DNA from: Gammaproteobacteria bacterium
Lineage (GTDB): Bacteria > Pseudomonadota > Gammaproteobacteria > UBA4575
Direction of reading: 5' to 3'
Assembly (NCBI GenBank): GCA_011523795.1
Contig: WTFY01000008.1
Span: 1-64,000 of the forward strand
Length of the DNA stretch: 64,000 nt
Below, in pieces: positions 1 to 7,375 of the stretch. The position numbers and the translations under genes are program-made. Under the pieces are notes generated by a model. That model was given only the letters and a program-made list of their open reading frames with translations, searched no databases and was not told the origin of the DNA. Positions within the stretch are counted from its first letter, which is position 1, and the number at the start of each line of letters is the position of its first letter.

Positions 1-45
1 TTCGGGAGGCAGGGGTCGGAGGTTCAAATCCTCTCACTCCGACCA
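1..45 (+). tRNA. tRNA-Pro (CGG), 3' part only
   Basis: The window opens inside a tRNA. The first seven bases, TTCGGGA, fit an anticodon loop with anticodon CGG. They are followed by the 3' anticodon stem, a variable loop, a T arm (GGAGG, loop TTCAAAT, CCTCT), an acceptor strand CACTCCG, discriminator A and an encoded CCA ending at 45. The run GGGGTCGGAGGTTC matches the same part of enterobacterial tRNA-Pro. About 31 bases of the 5' half lie outside the window, so stem pairing with the D arm and acceptor could not be checked. Confidence 0.88.
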
Positions 46-61
46 TTAAATCAATCACTTA

Positions 62-114
62 ACGAGTTTCCGAGACTCGTAATTCCCATCGAAACTGGGG
101 AAATCCCCAGTTTC
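62..114 (+). terminator. Two tandem hairpins downstream of tRNA-Pro
   Basis: ACGAGT/ACTCGT (62-67 with 75-80) forms a 6-bp stem. GAAACTGGGG/CCCCAGTTTC (91-100 with 105-114) forms a perfect 10-bp stem with loop AAAT. They probably end or protect the tRNA transcript. No U-run follows, so a classical intrinsic terminator is not certain. Confidence 0.45.
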
Positions 115-128
115 ATCATTACTTCATC

Positions 129-160
129 TTGAAAAATCCAAACCAACGCCCATATATACT
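129..160 (+). promoter_or_regulatory. Putative sigma-70 promoter of the small-gene cassette
   Basis: TTGAAA (129-134) lies 18 bases before TATATA (153-158), which overlaps TATACT (155-160). It sits 27 bases before a strong AGGAGAAAGG ribosome site and the ATG at 187. It is inferred only from similarity to the consensus. Confidence 0.4.
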
Positions 161-186
161 TCTGTATTCAACATCAGGAGAAAGGC

Positions 187-372
187 ATGTACCAACCAGA
201 TCAATTTACAGATGATGAAATCAGTAGTTTAAAGCGTGAATTGTGTGCGCGAACTAGGCAGGTTTACTTTCACACTGCCGAAGATAGGGAAGATGATGAT
301 GTGTTGGAAAAGTTTAAGGATGACATTCTGCGTATTTCTATGACTCTTTTAGCGGTAAGGGAAAGCACTTGA
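187..372 (+). CDS. Hypothetical protein, 61 aa, first gene of AT-rich cassette
   Basis: I do not recognise this protein. It is short, highly charged and acidic (a DREDDD stretch in the middle), probably helical, with no signal peptide or membrane segment. The ATG has an excellent ribosome site (AGGAGAAAGG). Its TGA stop overlaps the TTG start of the next gene (TTGA), so the two are probably translationally coupled and made in similar amounts. The DNA is clearly richer in A and T than the core genes from 2385 onward, which suggests recent acquisition. Confidence 0.6.
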   Translation: MYQPDQFTDDEISSLKRELCARTRQVYFHTAEDREDDDVLEKFKDDILRISMTLLAVREST

Positions 373-764
373 ACTCCTGCTGCCGAAACTGCCACTTTCT
401 GACACGTTTTAACTGGATGGGCAATCCGCCCAGGTATGAACAGATTTCTCTAGAAAGACGGGCTGATATAAGCAGCGCAGGTCCGTGTTGCTATCACGGC
501 GAATGGAATAGTGACAACCCCATACTAGCCAGATCAATAAAAGATTTTACAGAACTCTTGGATCAATCAGAGCGTGACTGTTTTTGGCCACATAAGGAAG
601 GTATGACGCTTGAAGCAGGGGAAAGGCGACAAAAGAAGGAAATTGAAGAGAAACGGGTGAAGAAAACTTACCTCTTAATGAAGATAAGCATAATTTTTTC
701 TGCAGTAGCAGCCTTTAGTGGACTTGTATATATGATTGATTCAATCAGTGCATGGGGTAGTTGA
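369..764 (+). CDS. Hypothetical Cys-rich, tail-anchored protein, 131 aa
   Basis: Unrecognised family. The N-terminus has a CCRNC cluster (residues 4-8) and a second group PCCYHGEW around residues 37-44, a Cys/His pattern that could bind a metal. A charged stretch (QKKEIEEKRVKK, about residues 87-98) precedes one hydrophobic segment (about residues 102-123), so the protein may be anchored in the membrane by its C-terminus with the Cys part in the cytoplasm. It starts at TTG with AAGGG upstream, overlapping the previous stop. An initiator TTG is plausible given the coupling, but no ATG alternative is available nearby. Confidence 0.55.
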   Translation: MNSCCRNCHFLTRFNWMGNPPRYEQISLERRADISSAGPCCYHGEWNSDNPILARSIKDFTELLDQSERDCFWPHKEGMTLEAGERRQKKEIEEKRVKKTYLLMKISIIFSAVAAFSGLVYMIDSISAWGS

Positions 765-798
765 TCTAAGTTTGTGAAACAAAAAAGAAGGAATGTAA

Positions 799-1554
799 AT
801 GCCAAGCAATGACAGCAGCAATCAACCTGAACTAAATAAAGAAAACTTTATTTGTCCGCATTGCGGTGTGGTAGCACAACAAGTTTGGGGGAATGCTAGT
901 AGGTCTACTGATCATACACTCGAATTGGTAGACCGATTTTACCGGGATTACAGAAAAGGTATAGATCAATACAAAGATAAAGCAATTGGCAACTTTCTCA
1001 ATCGCATGAATGAGGTATTGCCTCGTCAATTAATGACTGCTTTCCCAAAAGGCCTTAGCTTCTCATTTTGCGGAAATTGCCATGAGCTAAGTTTTTGGTT
1101 CGGAAATAAATTAATTTTCCCAAAGCAATCTTCTTTCTCAGAACCCAATGAGGACATGAGCGAGGAAATTAAAAATCTTTATAGTGAAGCGGCTGAAATA
1201 TCCTCCTATTCCCCGCGTGCATCTGCTGCATTACTGCGTTTGTGTGTTGAAAAACTATGCGCTGACGACTTGGAAGAAAAAGGAAATTTAAATACCTGCA
1301 TAGGGAATCTAGTACAAAAAGGACTACCTGTACAAATACAACAGGCTTTAGATTACTGTCGCGTCATTGGTAATAATGCTTTACATGCAGGAGAGATAAG
1401 CCTTGAAGAAGATCCTCAAATAGTTCCTCTTCTCTTTAGCCTAGTGAATGACATTGCCCAAGAAATGATAACCAAGCCTAAGCATTTAAAGGAAAAGTAT
1501 GATGCCTTACCTGCGGGTTACATAAAGCAAATCGAAAAAAGAGATGACAATTAA
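799..1554 (+). CDS. DUF4145 domain protein with split zinc ribbon, 251 aa
   Basis: The N-terminal half has two Cys pairs, CPHC (residues 19-22) and CGNC (about residues 91-94), which could form one zinc ribbon split by about 70 residues. The C-terminal half (about residues 125-225) reads like DUF4145: EIKNLYSEAAEISSYSPRAS followed by an ALLRLCVEKLC helix and a VIGNNALHAGEI motif. In known families DUF4145 occurs alone or fused to restriction or nuclease domains; its molecular role is not established. The start is ATG with AAGGA upstream. A link to phage or plasmid defence is inference from family habit and location beside a tRNA. Confidence 0.75.
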   Translation: MPSNDSSNQPELNKENFICPHCGVVAQQVWGNASRSTDHTLELVDRFYRDYRKGIDQYKDKAIGNFLNRMNEVLPRQLMTAFPKGLSFSFCGNCHELSFWFGNKLIFPKQSSFSEPNEDMSEEIKNLYSEAAEISSYSPRASAALLRLCVEKLCADDLEEKGNLNTCIGNLVQKGLPVQIQQALDYCRVIGNNALHAGEISLEEDPQIVPLLFSLVNDIAQEMITKPKHLKEKYDALPAGYIKQIEKRDDN

Positions 1555-1665
1555 GTTTAAGCTAGAGCACTTAATGTAACTAACGCTTTGGGAATTATAT
1601 CTAATAGTTCCTAAGGTAAACTTTTATGTCACAACAAAAACAAATACTTAAGAGGAATAACAATT

Positions 1666-1968
1666 ATGAAGATATTGTTTACTAATGATTTCTACAAATT
1701 GGAACGATCTCTTGCAGTGTTTATGGCTGAAGTTAAAGGGTATGAAGTGATAAAAACCTTTTCCAAAAAAAATCTGCCAGATGTAGTGTGTATAGGTCTT
1801 AAAGAATCAGCATTTCGCAAACGTTATTCAAGTGAAAAGATTAAAAATAATGAACCGACTTCAAAAGAAAGGAAGACACTAGAAGCCATTGAGAATGGAG
1901 CAAATATAAAGATTTTGAGAGGAGTGGAAGAATTTGTGCGTTTTATCGTTTTAGATGAGTTTCCTTAG
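1666..1968 (+). CDS. Hypothetical protein, 100 aa
   Basis: I do not recognise this gene. It starts at ATG with GAGGA nine bases upstream and encodes a basic soluble protein without signal peptide or membrane segment. The pattern of short hydrophobic strands (KILFTNDF, DVVCIGL, IKILRGVEEFVRFIVL) suggests a small alpha/beta fold. It shares the AT-rich composition of the three genes before it and is the last gene of that cassette. A short imperfect stem (GCAAG/CTTGC, 1969-1988) follows the stop. Confidence 0.5.
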   Translation: MKILFTNDFYKLERSLAVFMAEVKGYEVIKTFSKKNLPDVVCIGLKESAFRKRYSSEKIKNNEPTSKERKTLEAIENGANIKILRGVEEFVRFIVLDEFP

Positions 1969-2384
1969 CAAGGCAAAGTCGTCTTGCAATTCACTTTTTC
2001 GTCTTCTTAATCGGTCCTGCTGCATCAGCCCCCACAATCATCTGGCACCTGAACTTCCGTTCCATTCGATAGCATGAAAACGACCGCTCGCTAACTTAAG
2101 AGTACGAACGTTCACACCTGCAACATGAGCAAGTTCAGCAGCACAGCAATGAGCTTCGGCTCAGGGTAAAAAAGCAACGTTAAGGAAGTGTGAAACCTTG
2201 ACTACACTTTCATGAGCCAGGCTGCTTCGACATCGGGCATCAAAGCAGGGTTGCCGACGGACTGGATGCTCGAAGAGTTTTCATCGAAAGTGCATCAGGC
2301 ACTCTGGAAAGATGCGATGAGCAGAGCCCCCTTTATGCAGAGGGAAAAACCCGCCCATCGCGGGCAGCTGATGCTGCCCGCGGA
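1969..2384. other. Intergenic stretch with a possible gene remnant
   Basis: 416 bases without a convincing gene lie between the AT-rich cassette and the pntB terminator. On the minus strand 2157-2038 reads open and ends at a stop with the segment AAELAHVAGVNVRTLKLASG, which has helix-turn-helix-like spacing. No start or upstream continuation is visible, so it may be the tail of a decayed gene. A plus-strand frame from 2212 runs through the pntB terminator hairpin and lacks a ribosome site. No repeat of the tRNA 3' end (an attR) was found here by eye. Confidence 0.4.
2345..2382 (-). terminator. Rho-independent terminator of pntAB
   Basis: Read on the minus strand, a perfect stem CGCGGGCAGC/GCTGCCCGCG with a 4-base loop (2382-2359) begins 3 bases beyond the pntB stop. 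It is followed by ATGGGCGGG and a short U-run (TTTTT, 2349-2345). Confidence 0.75.
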
Positions 2385-3773
2385 TCAATCCAGATGTTGC
2401 AATACCGCACTCATGCTGTCCTTGGCATCCCCGAACAGCATTTCCGTGTTGTCATGAAAGAACAGGGGATTGTCTACCCCGGCATACCCCGATGCCATGC
2501 TGCGTTTGAGCACGATACAGGACTTGGCTTTCCATACCTCGAGTACAGGCATGCCTGCAATGGGGCTGTTCGGGTCCGTTTGGGCACTGGGGTTGACGAT
2601 GTCGTTCGCTCCGATTATCAGGGAGACGTCGGTATCCGGGAAGTCCTCATTCAGTTCGTCCATCTCCAGGACGATGTCATACGGGACCTTGGCTTCCGCC
2701 AGCAACACGTTCATGTGGCCCGGCAGGCGCCCTGCGACAGGGTGAATGCCGAATCGTACGTTGACACCCTTTGACCGCAGTTTCTTGGTAATTTCGCTGA
2801 CAATTCCCTGGGCCTGCGCAACAGCCATGCCGTATCCAGGTACGATGATGACCTCGCTGGCATCCTTGAGCAGTCCCGCAACTTCCTCTGCATTCGTGGA
2901 AGTCACTTCACCTTGCTCGGAGTCGACAGCCGTTCCACCCGAGGTACCAAACCCGCCCAGGATGACGCTCACAAATCTGCGGTTCATGGCTCGGCACATG
3001 ATGTAACTCAGGATGGCACCGCTTGATCCTACCAGGGATCCCACGACGATCAGCGCGATGTTACCCAGCATGAAGCCGGTGGCCGCAGCCGCCCAGCCCG
3101 AGTAACTGTTCAGCATGGAGACGACGACCGGCATGTCGGCGCCCCCAATGGCCATGATGAGATGAATGCCGATGACGAATGCAATAAGGGTCATGGCCAG
3201 CAGCGGGTAGAGGCCGGATGCATGTGAACCAGCGCTCAGGAAGACATACCCGAGGTAGATGCAGGCCAGAATGGCGATCAGGTTCAGCCAATGCCTGGCG
3301 GGCAGCATCAGGGGTTTGCCGCTGATGATGCCCCTGAGCTTTCCAAAGGCAATCACCGAACCGGTGAAGGTAATTGCGCCGATGAAGACACCCACGTAGA
3401 CCTCGACTTCATGGATGGTTTTTTCGGCCCCTTCTAAATGGAGGCTTGGGTCGAGGTAACTCGATACACCCACCAGCACGGCAGCCAGACCGACGAAGCT
3501 GTGCAGGATGGCAACCAGTTCAGGCATTTGTGTCATCTCGACACGGGATGCGATGAATGCGCCAATCAGGCCGCCGATGATCATGGCAGGAAACAGTTTC
3601 TCAAACCCTCCTACCTGCCCACTGAGTATGGTAGCGATGATCGCGATCGCCATGCCCAGCATGCCGCACAGGTTGCCGCGACGTGCAGACTCCTGATGGC
3701 TCAGTCCGTTCAGACTCAGAATAAAGAGAGCGCCCGCTGCAAGGTAGGACGCTGTCAGTAATTGTGGATTCAT
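2385..3773 (-). CDS. pntB: NAD(P) transhydrogenase subunit beta
   Basis: This is the beta subunit of the proton-translocating transhydrogenase, which uses the proton motive force to move hydride from NADH to NADP+ in the inner membrane. At 462 aa it matches the family. About nine membrane segments fill residues 1-260, with the conserved channel histidine in AILHSFVG (near residue 90). The C-terminal NADP-binding domain (from about residue 290) has the [10 protein letters not shown] and [18 protein letters not shown] motifs and ends with [11 protein letters not shown]. It follows pntA by 14 bases in one operon and is closed by a strong terminator. Confidence 0.97.
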   Translation of the reverse strand: MNPQLLTASYLAAGALFILSLNGLSHQESARRGNLCGMLGMAIAIIATILSGQVGGFEKLFPAMIIGGLIGAFIASRVEMTQMPELVAILHSFVGLAAVLVGVSSYLDPSLHLEGAEKTIHEVEVYVGVFIGAITFTGSVIAFGKLRGIISGKPLMLPARHWLNLIAILACIYLGYVFLSAGSHASGLYPLLAMTLIAFVIGIHLIMAIGGADMPVVVSMLNSYSGWAAAATGFMLGNIALIVVGSLVGSSGAILSYIMCRAMNRRFVSVILGGFGTSGGTAVDSEQGEVTSTNAEEVAGLLKDASEVIIVPGYGMAVAQAQGIVSEITKKLRSKGVNVRFGIHPVAGRLPGHMNVLLAEAKVPYDIVLEMDELNEDFPDTDVSLIIGANDIVNPSAQTDPNSPIAGMPVLEVWKAKSCIVLKRSMASGYAGVDNPLFFHDNTEMLFGDAKDSMSAVLQHLD

Positions 3774-3787
3774 GCGTGCGTTCTCCC

Positions 3788-5353
3788 TTATTCTTCCTTA
3801 CGAAACATCTGCAACATTCGTTGCGTGACGAAAAACCCGCCACCGATATTAATCGAGGCAATGAGCACGGAAATGGTTGCCAGCACCACAATCAAGACAC
3901 TGCTGCTGCCAATTTGCAGCAGTGCACCGATGATAATCACGCTGCTGATCGCGTTGGTCACGCTCATGAGGGGAGTATGCAGTGCAGGAGTCACATTCCA
4001 GACTACCCAGTAACCGATGAAGCAGGACAGAACGAAAACGGTAAAGTGCTGCATGAATTCGGTCGGGGCATACTGTCCCAGTCCCAACAGGGCGAGTGCA
4101 GCCACAAGCAGCGTGACGGCAAACTTGACCCCGCTTTTCTTCTTTTTTGGTGGTTCGGCAACAGGCGCCTGCGCAGCTGCCTGTGCAGGAGGAGCCGCAG
4201 TGACTGAAATGGGCGGCGGCGGCCAGGTGATCTCACCGTTGTGAATGACCGTGGTGCCCCGAATGACATCGTCCTCCATGTCGACCGTCAGGTTGCCGTC
4301 TTTTTCCGGTGTCATGTCTGTCAGCAGGTGACACAGGTTGGAGCCGTATAGCTGGCTGGACTGCGTAGGCAGGCGGCTGGGTAAATCCATATAGCCGATC
4401 AGTGTGACACCATGCTTGACGACGACCTCGCCCGGGCTGGTCAGTTCACAGTTGCCTCCCTGTTCAGCAGCCAGGTCGACCACGACACTGCCTTCCTTCA
4501 TGAGTTCGACCATGTCAGCCAGGATCAGTTTGGGTGCAGGCTTGCCAGGGATCAAAGCGGTGGTGATGATGATATCGACTTCTTTCGCCTGCTCCCTGAA
4601 CAGGGTCATCTCCGCCTCGATGAACTCCTTGCTCATGACCTTGGCATAACCGCCCGCGGTACTGCCGTCTTCCTCTTCCTCGAAATCAAGTTCCAGGAAC
4701 TGCGCACCCATGCTTTCAACCTGCTGTTTTACTTCCGGGCGTGTATCGAATGCGCGCACGATGGCACCAAGTCCGCTTCCGGTGCCAATCGCTGCAAGTC
4801 CAGCAACGCCGGCGCCGATCACCATAATCTTTGCCGGAGGCACCTTTCCCGCAGCGGTGATCTGTCCGGTAAAAAACCTGCCGAAATGATTGGCAGCTTC
4901 AATCACTGCGCGGTAACCCGCGATATTCGCCATGGATGACAGGGCATCCAGTTTTTGTGCGCGTGAAATTCTTGGGACGGAATCCATGGCCAGCACCGTG
5001 CCCTTGCTGGTTTTCAACCTGTTCATCAGGTCTTCGTTCTGGGCGGGCCAGATGAAGCTGACCAGGGTGCAGCCTTCATGCAGCAGGTCCGACTCATGCA
5101 TGCCCAGGTCCGGGTGTTCCTCAGGGGCCCGCACCTTGAGCACGATGTCGGAATCGGCCCAGAGTTGCTTGGTATCCGTGACTACGGTTACTCCTGCCTC
5201 CCGGTAGGCCTCATCGCTGAATTTTGCACGGGTGCCTGCGCCCGACTCGATGGTGCACTCGTAGCCCAGTTTTTGCATGCGGGCAGCAGTGTCTGGCGTC
5301 AGGGCCACGCGGCATTCGTTTTGATGGATTTCTCTTGGGACTCCAATCTTCAT
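3788..5353 (-). CDS. pntA: NAD(P) transhydrogenase subunit alpha
   Basis: This is the NAD(H)-binding alpha subunit and partner of PntB. The start is placed at the ATG of MKIGVPREI, which has AAGGAAAT nine bases upstream; 18 more residues are open upstream but do not resemble the family. The 521-aa protein has the alanine-dehydrogenase-like domain I (residues 1 to about 380, [13 protein letters not shown] nucleotide loop and [12 protein letters not shown]). A Pro/Ala/Lys linker (about residues 395-430) and a membrane part of about four segments follow. It is thus the one-chain, E. coli-type alpha subunit and not the split A1/A2 form of alphaproteobacteria. Confidence 0.96.
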   Translation of the reverse strand: MKIGVPREIHQNECRVALTPDTAARMQKLGYECTIESGAGTRAKFSDEAYREAGVTVVTDTKQLWADSDIVLKVRAPEEHPDLGMHESDLLHEGCTLVSFIWPAQNEDLMNRLKTSKGTVLAMDSVPRISRAQKLDALSSMANIAGYRAVIEAANHFGRFFTGQITAAGKVPPAKIMVIGAGVAGLAAIGTGSGLGAIVRAFDTRPEVKQQVESMGAQFLELDFEEEEDGSTAGGYAKVMSKEFIEAEMTLFREQAKEVDIIITTALIPGKPAPKLILADMVELMKEGSVVVDLAAEQGGNCELTSPGEVVVKHGVTLIGYMDLPSRLPTQSSQLYGSNLCHLLTDMTPEKDGNLTVDMEDDVIRGTTVIHNGEITWPPPPISVTAAPPAQAAAQAPVAEPPKKKKSGVKFAVTLLVAALALLGLGQYAPTEFMQHFTVFVLSCFIGYWVVWNVTPALHTPLMSVTNAISSVIIIGALLQIGSSSVLIVVLATISVLIASINIGGGFFVTQRMLQMFRKEE

Positions 5354-5743
5354 GCTTGAAATTTCCTTGGATAAACGTGGGTTAGGTTTGCGGATTCGTT
5401 TCTGCACAGGGTTCTTTGGATCACTGCACGTACGTACCCTGCGCGGTCAAGTGGTAAATGTCAGCTATTGAATCCAGTAATTTATACTTTCGAAACGGTT
5501 GTTTACACTGGGCGGCTATACTATATAATTATTGGCGAAACGGCCACAGGAAAATTCCTCCCTGAGAGGAAAACGTTACAGGTTTATAATTCGGCAAGCC
5601 TTGAGTCTGAATCATCTGACGATCAAACCATCTGTGGCGTTCCTGCAAGTTTACATCCCTTATTTTGGTGTCCCTGGGTGCGAATGCAGATGAGCGCATG
5701 TGCCTGACCGGACTTTTTCGGCCGGAATCCACGGGGAAGGACA
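5354..5743. other. Divergent pntA/ppx intergenic region
   Basis: 390 bases hold the pntA leader on the left and a plus-strand promoter at 5502-5529. A leader of about 208 bases then runs up to ppx. The leader contains an imperfect stem near the end (CCGGAC...GGCCGG around 5708-5725) but I recognise no known riboswitch or small RNA. A plus-strand frame from 5468 is open for 79 codons but overlaps the promoter and has no ribosome site. Confidence 0.5.
5502..5529 (+). promoter_or_regulatory. Putative sigma-70 promoter of ppx
   Basis: TTTACA (5502-5507) is separated by 16 bases from a perfect TATAAT (5524-5529), in an AT-rich patch within GC-richer sequence. Transcription would start near 5536. 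Confidence 0.6.
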
Positions 5744-7333
5744 TTGCCCGTTGTCGACTATGTAGACAGTAACATGCAAGGCGTTTCTCCCCAACCTGCT
5801 ATTTACCCGGAAAAATCTTCTCCGGAAACTCCTTCTGTAATTGCCGCGGTGGACCTGGGTTCAAACAGTTTTCACATGGTGGTTGCGCACGACCAGCATG
5901 GACAACTGAAAATCATTGACAGGATTCGCGAGATGGTTCGCCTGGGAGCCGGACTTGATGATTCCGGCAGGATTTGCGAGGAAGCGCAGGAGCGGGCCAT
6001 CAAGTGTCTGCAGCGATTCGGTCAGCGCATGCAGGAAATGCATGCCCATTCAGTGCGTGTAGTCGGTACCAACACGTTTCGTCATGCCAAGAACAACAGT
6101 GGTTTCGTACAGCGTGCGGAAGAGGCACTTGGACACCCTATCCAGGTGATTTCGGGCGTAGAGGAAGCGCGCCTGGTATATCACGGGACGACCCATTCGA
6201 TCACCGGTCCGCATGGAAAGTGGCTTGTGGTTGATATTGGCGGTGGCAGTACCGAGGTCATCATCGGAGAACAGAGGGAGCCAATCCTGATGGAAAGTGT
6301 ACAGATGGGTTGCGTCGGCATGAGCCAGAGGTTTTTTGAACAGGGTGGCCTGGAGAAAAAACGATTCAAGAATGCCCTGGTGGAGGCCAAGCTTCAGCTG
6401 CAGCCGATCATCGCTTCAGTAAAGAAGCTTGGCTGGAACTATGTGGTGGGTACTGCGGGGACGATTCGTACCATTGACCAGTTGATGCGTGAACTCGGAC
6501 TCAGTGACCGCGGCATCACGTACGGGGGCATTCAGGCCCTGATTGCCGAGTTGAAGGCAGCCGGGCAGATGGATAATGTCCAGTTCAATTCCCTGGCGGC
6601 TGAACGAAAACCCGTCTTTGCAGGAGGACTGGTGGTGCTCAAGGCGATCTTTTCCGAACTCGGAATCGGTGAAATGATGACTTCCGAGGGAGGGTTGCGG
6701 GAAGGATTGCTGCTGGACCTCGCCGGGCGTATTCATCACCGGGATACACGCGACCGGACCGTATTTTCACTGATGCGCCGATACCATGTCGATTTCAAGC
6801 ATGCCGCGAGAATTAAAACCACTGCACTGCACGTGCTGGACCAGGTGTCGGGGATACTGGAAATTGACCGGGACCTCGCCTATCCCTTCCTGATCTGGGC
6901 TGCAGACCTGCACGAAATCGGCCTGGATATCTCGCACTCACGCTATCACCGTCATGGCGCCTATGTACTGGACCATGGTGACCTGCTTGGATTTTCATGG
7001 AACGAGCAACGCCTGCTCGCCTGCCTCGTGGGGAATCACCGCCGCAAGATCAATATGGAGATGGTGGAGCAGTTGCCGAGTCAGTGGCAGGCGCAGGCCG
7101 TATACATGATTGTTATATTGCGGCTGGCAGCATTGCTTAATCGAGACAGGGTTCCGAAAAGGATTCCCCCTGTGAGAGTTACCCGCCATGCCCGGCACAT
7201 CAAGATTGCACTGGACCGCAAATGGCTCAAACGGCATCCCTTGACGGCTGCAGAACTTGAGATGGAAGAAAGCTACCTGAAAACCCTGAACATAGAGGTG
7301 AGAATCGGCGGTCTTGAGCAGACTGCACGGTAA
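5744..7333 (+). CDS. ppx: Exopolyphosphatase (Ppx/GppA family)
   Basis: This enzyme releases phosphate from the ends of long polyphosphate chains; related GppA enzymes hydrolyse pppGpp. The ASKHA-fold N-terminal part starts with AAVDLGSNSFHMVVA (about residues 34-48) and has the second phosphate loop VVDIGGGSTEVIIGE. The C-terminal HD-like half (about residues 320-520) matches long proteobacterial Ppx (529 aa against about 513). The longest frame starts at TTG (5744) behind GGGGAAGG; an ATG at 5774 lacks a ribosome site. It converges on ppk, so synthesis and breakdown genes face each other 42 bases apart. Confidence 0.93.
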   Translation: MPVVDYVDSNMQGVSPQPAIYPEKSSPETPSVIAAVDLGSNSFHMVVAHDQHGQLKIIDRIREMVRLGAGLDDSGRICEEAQERAIKCLQRFGQRMQEMHAHSVRVVGTNTFRHAKNNSGFVQRAEEALGHPIQVISGVEEARLVYHGTTHSITGPHGKWLVVDIGGGSTEVIIGEQREPILMESVQMGCVGMSQRFFEQGGLEKKRFKNALVEAKLQLQPIIASVKKLGWNYVVGTAGTIRTIDQLMRELGLSDRGITYGGIQALIAELKAAGQMDNVQFNSLAAERKPVFAGGLVVLKAIFSELGIGEMMTSEGGLREGLLLDLAGRIHHRDTRDRTVFSLMRRYHVDFKHAARIKTTALHVLDQVSGILEIDRDLAYPFLIWAADLHEIGLDISHSRYHRHGAYVLDHGDLLGFSWNEQRLLACLVGNHRRKINMEMVEQLPSQWQAQAVYMIVILRLAALLNRDRVPKRIPPVRVTRHARHIKIALDRKWLKRHPLTAAELEMEESYLKTLNIEVRIGGLEQTAR

Positions 7334-7375
7334 GCCGGCATCCCCGGGGCGGCTGCCTTGGGCATCCGTGCCAGG

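Noticed and set aside
2212-2457. Plus-strand 81-aa frame ahead of pntB
   Set aside because: It has no ribosome site, runs through the pntAB terminator hairpin and ends inside pntB on the opposite strand.
5468-5707. 79-aa frame in the ppx leader
   Set aside because: It begins upstream of the predicted promoter at a TTG without a ribosome site, and the product resembles nothing.
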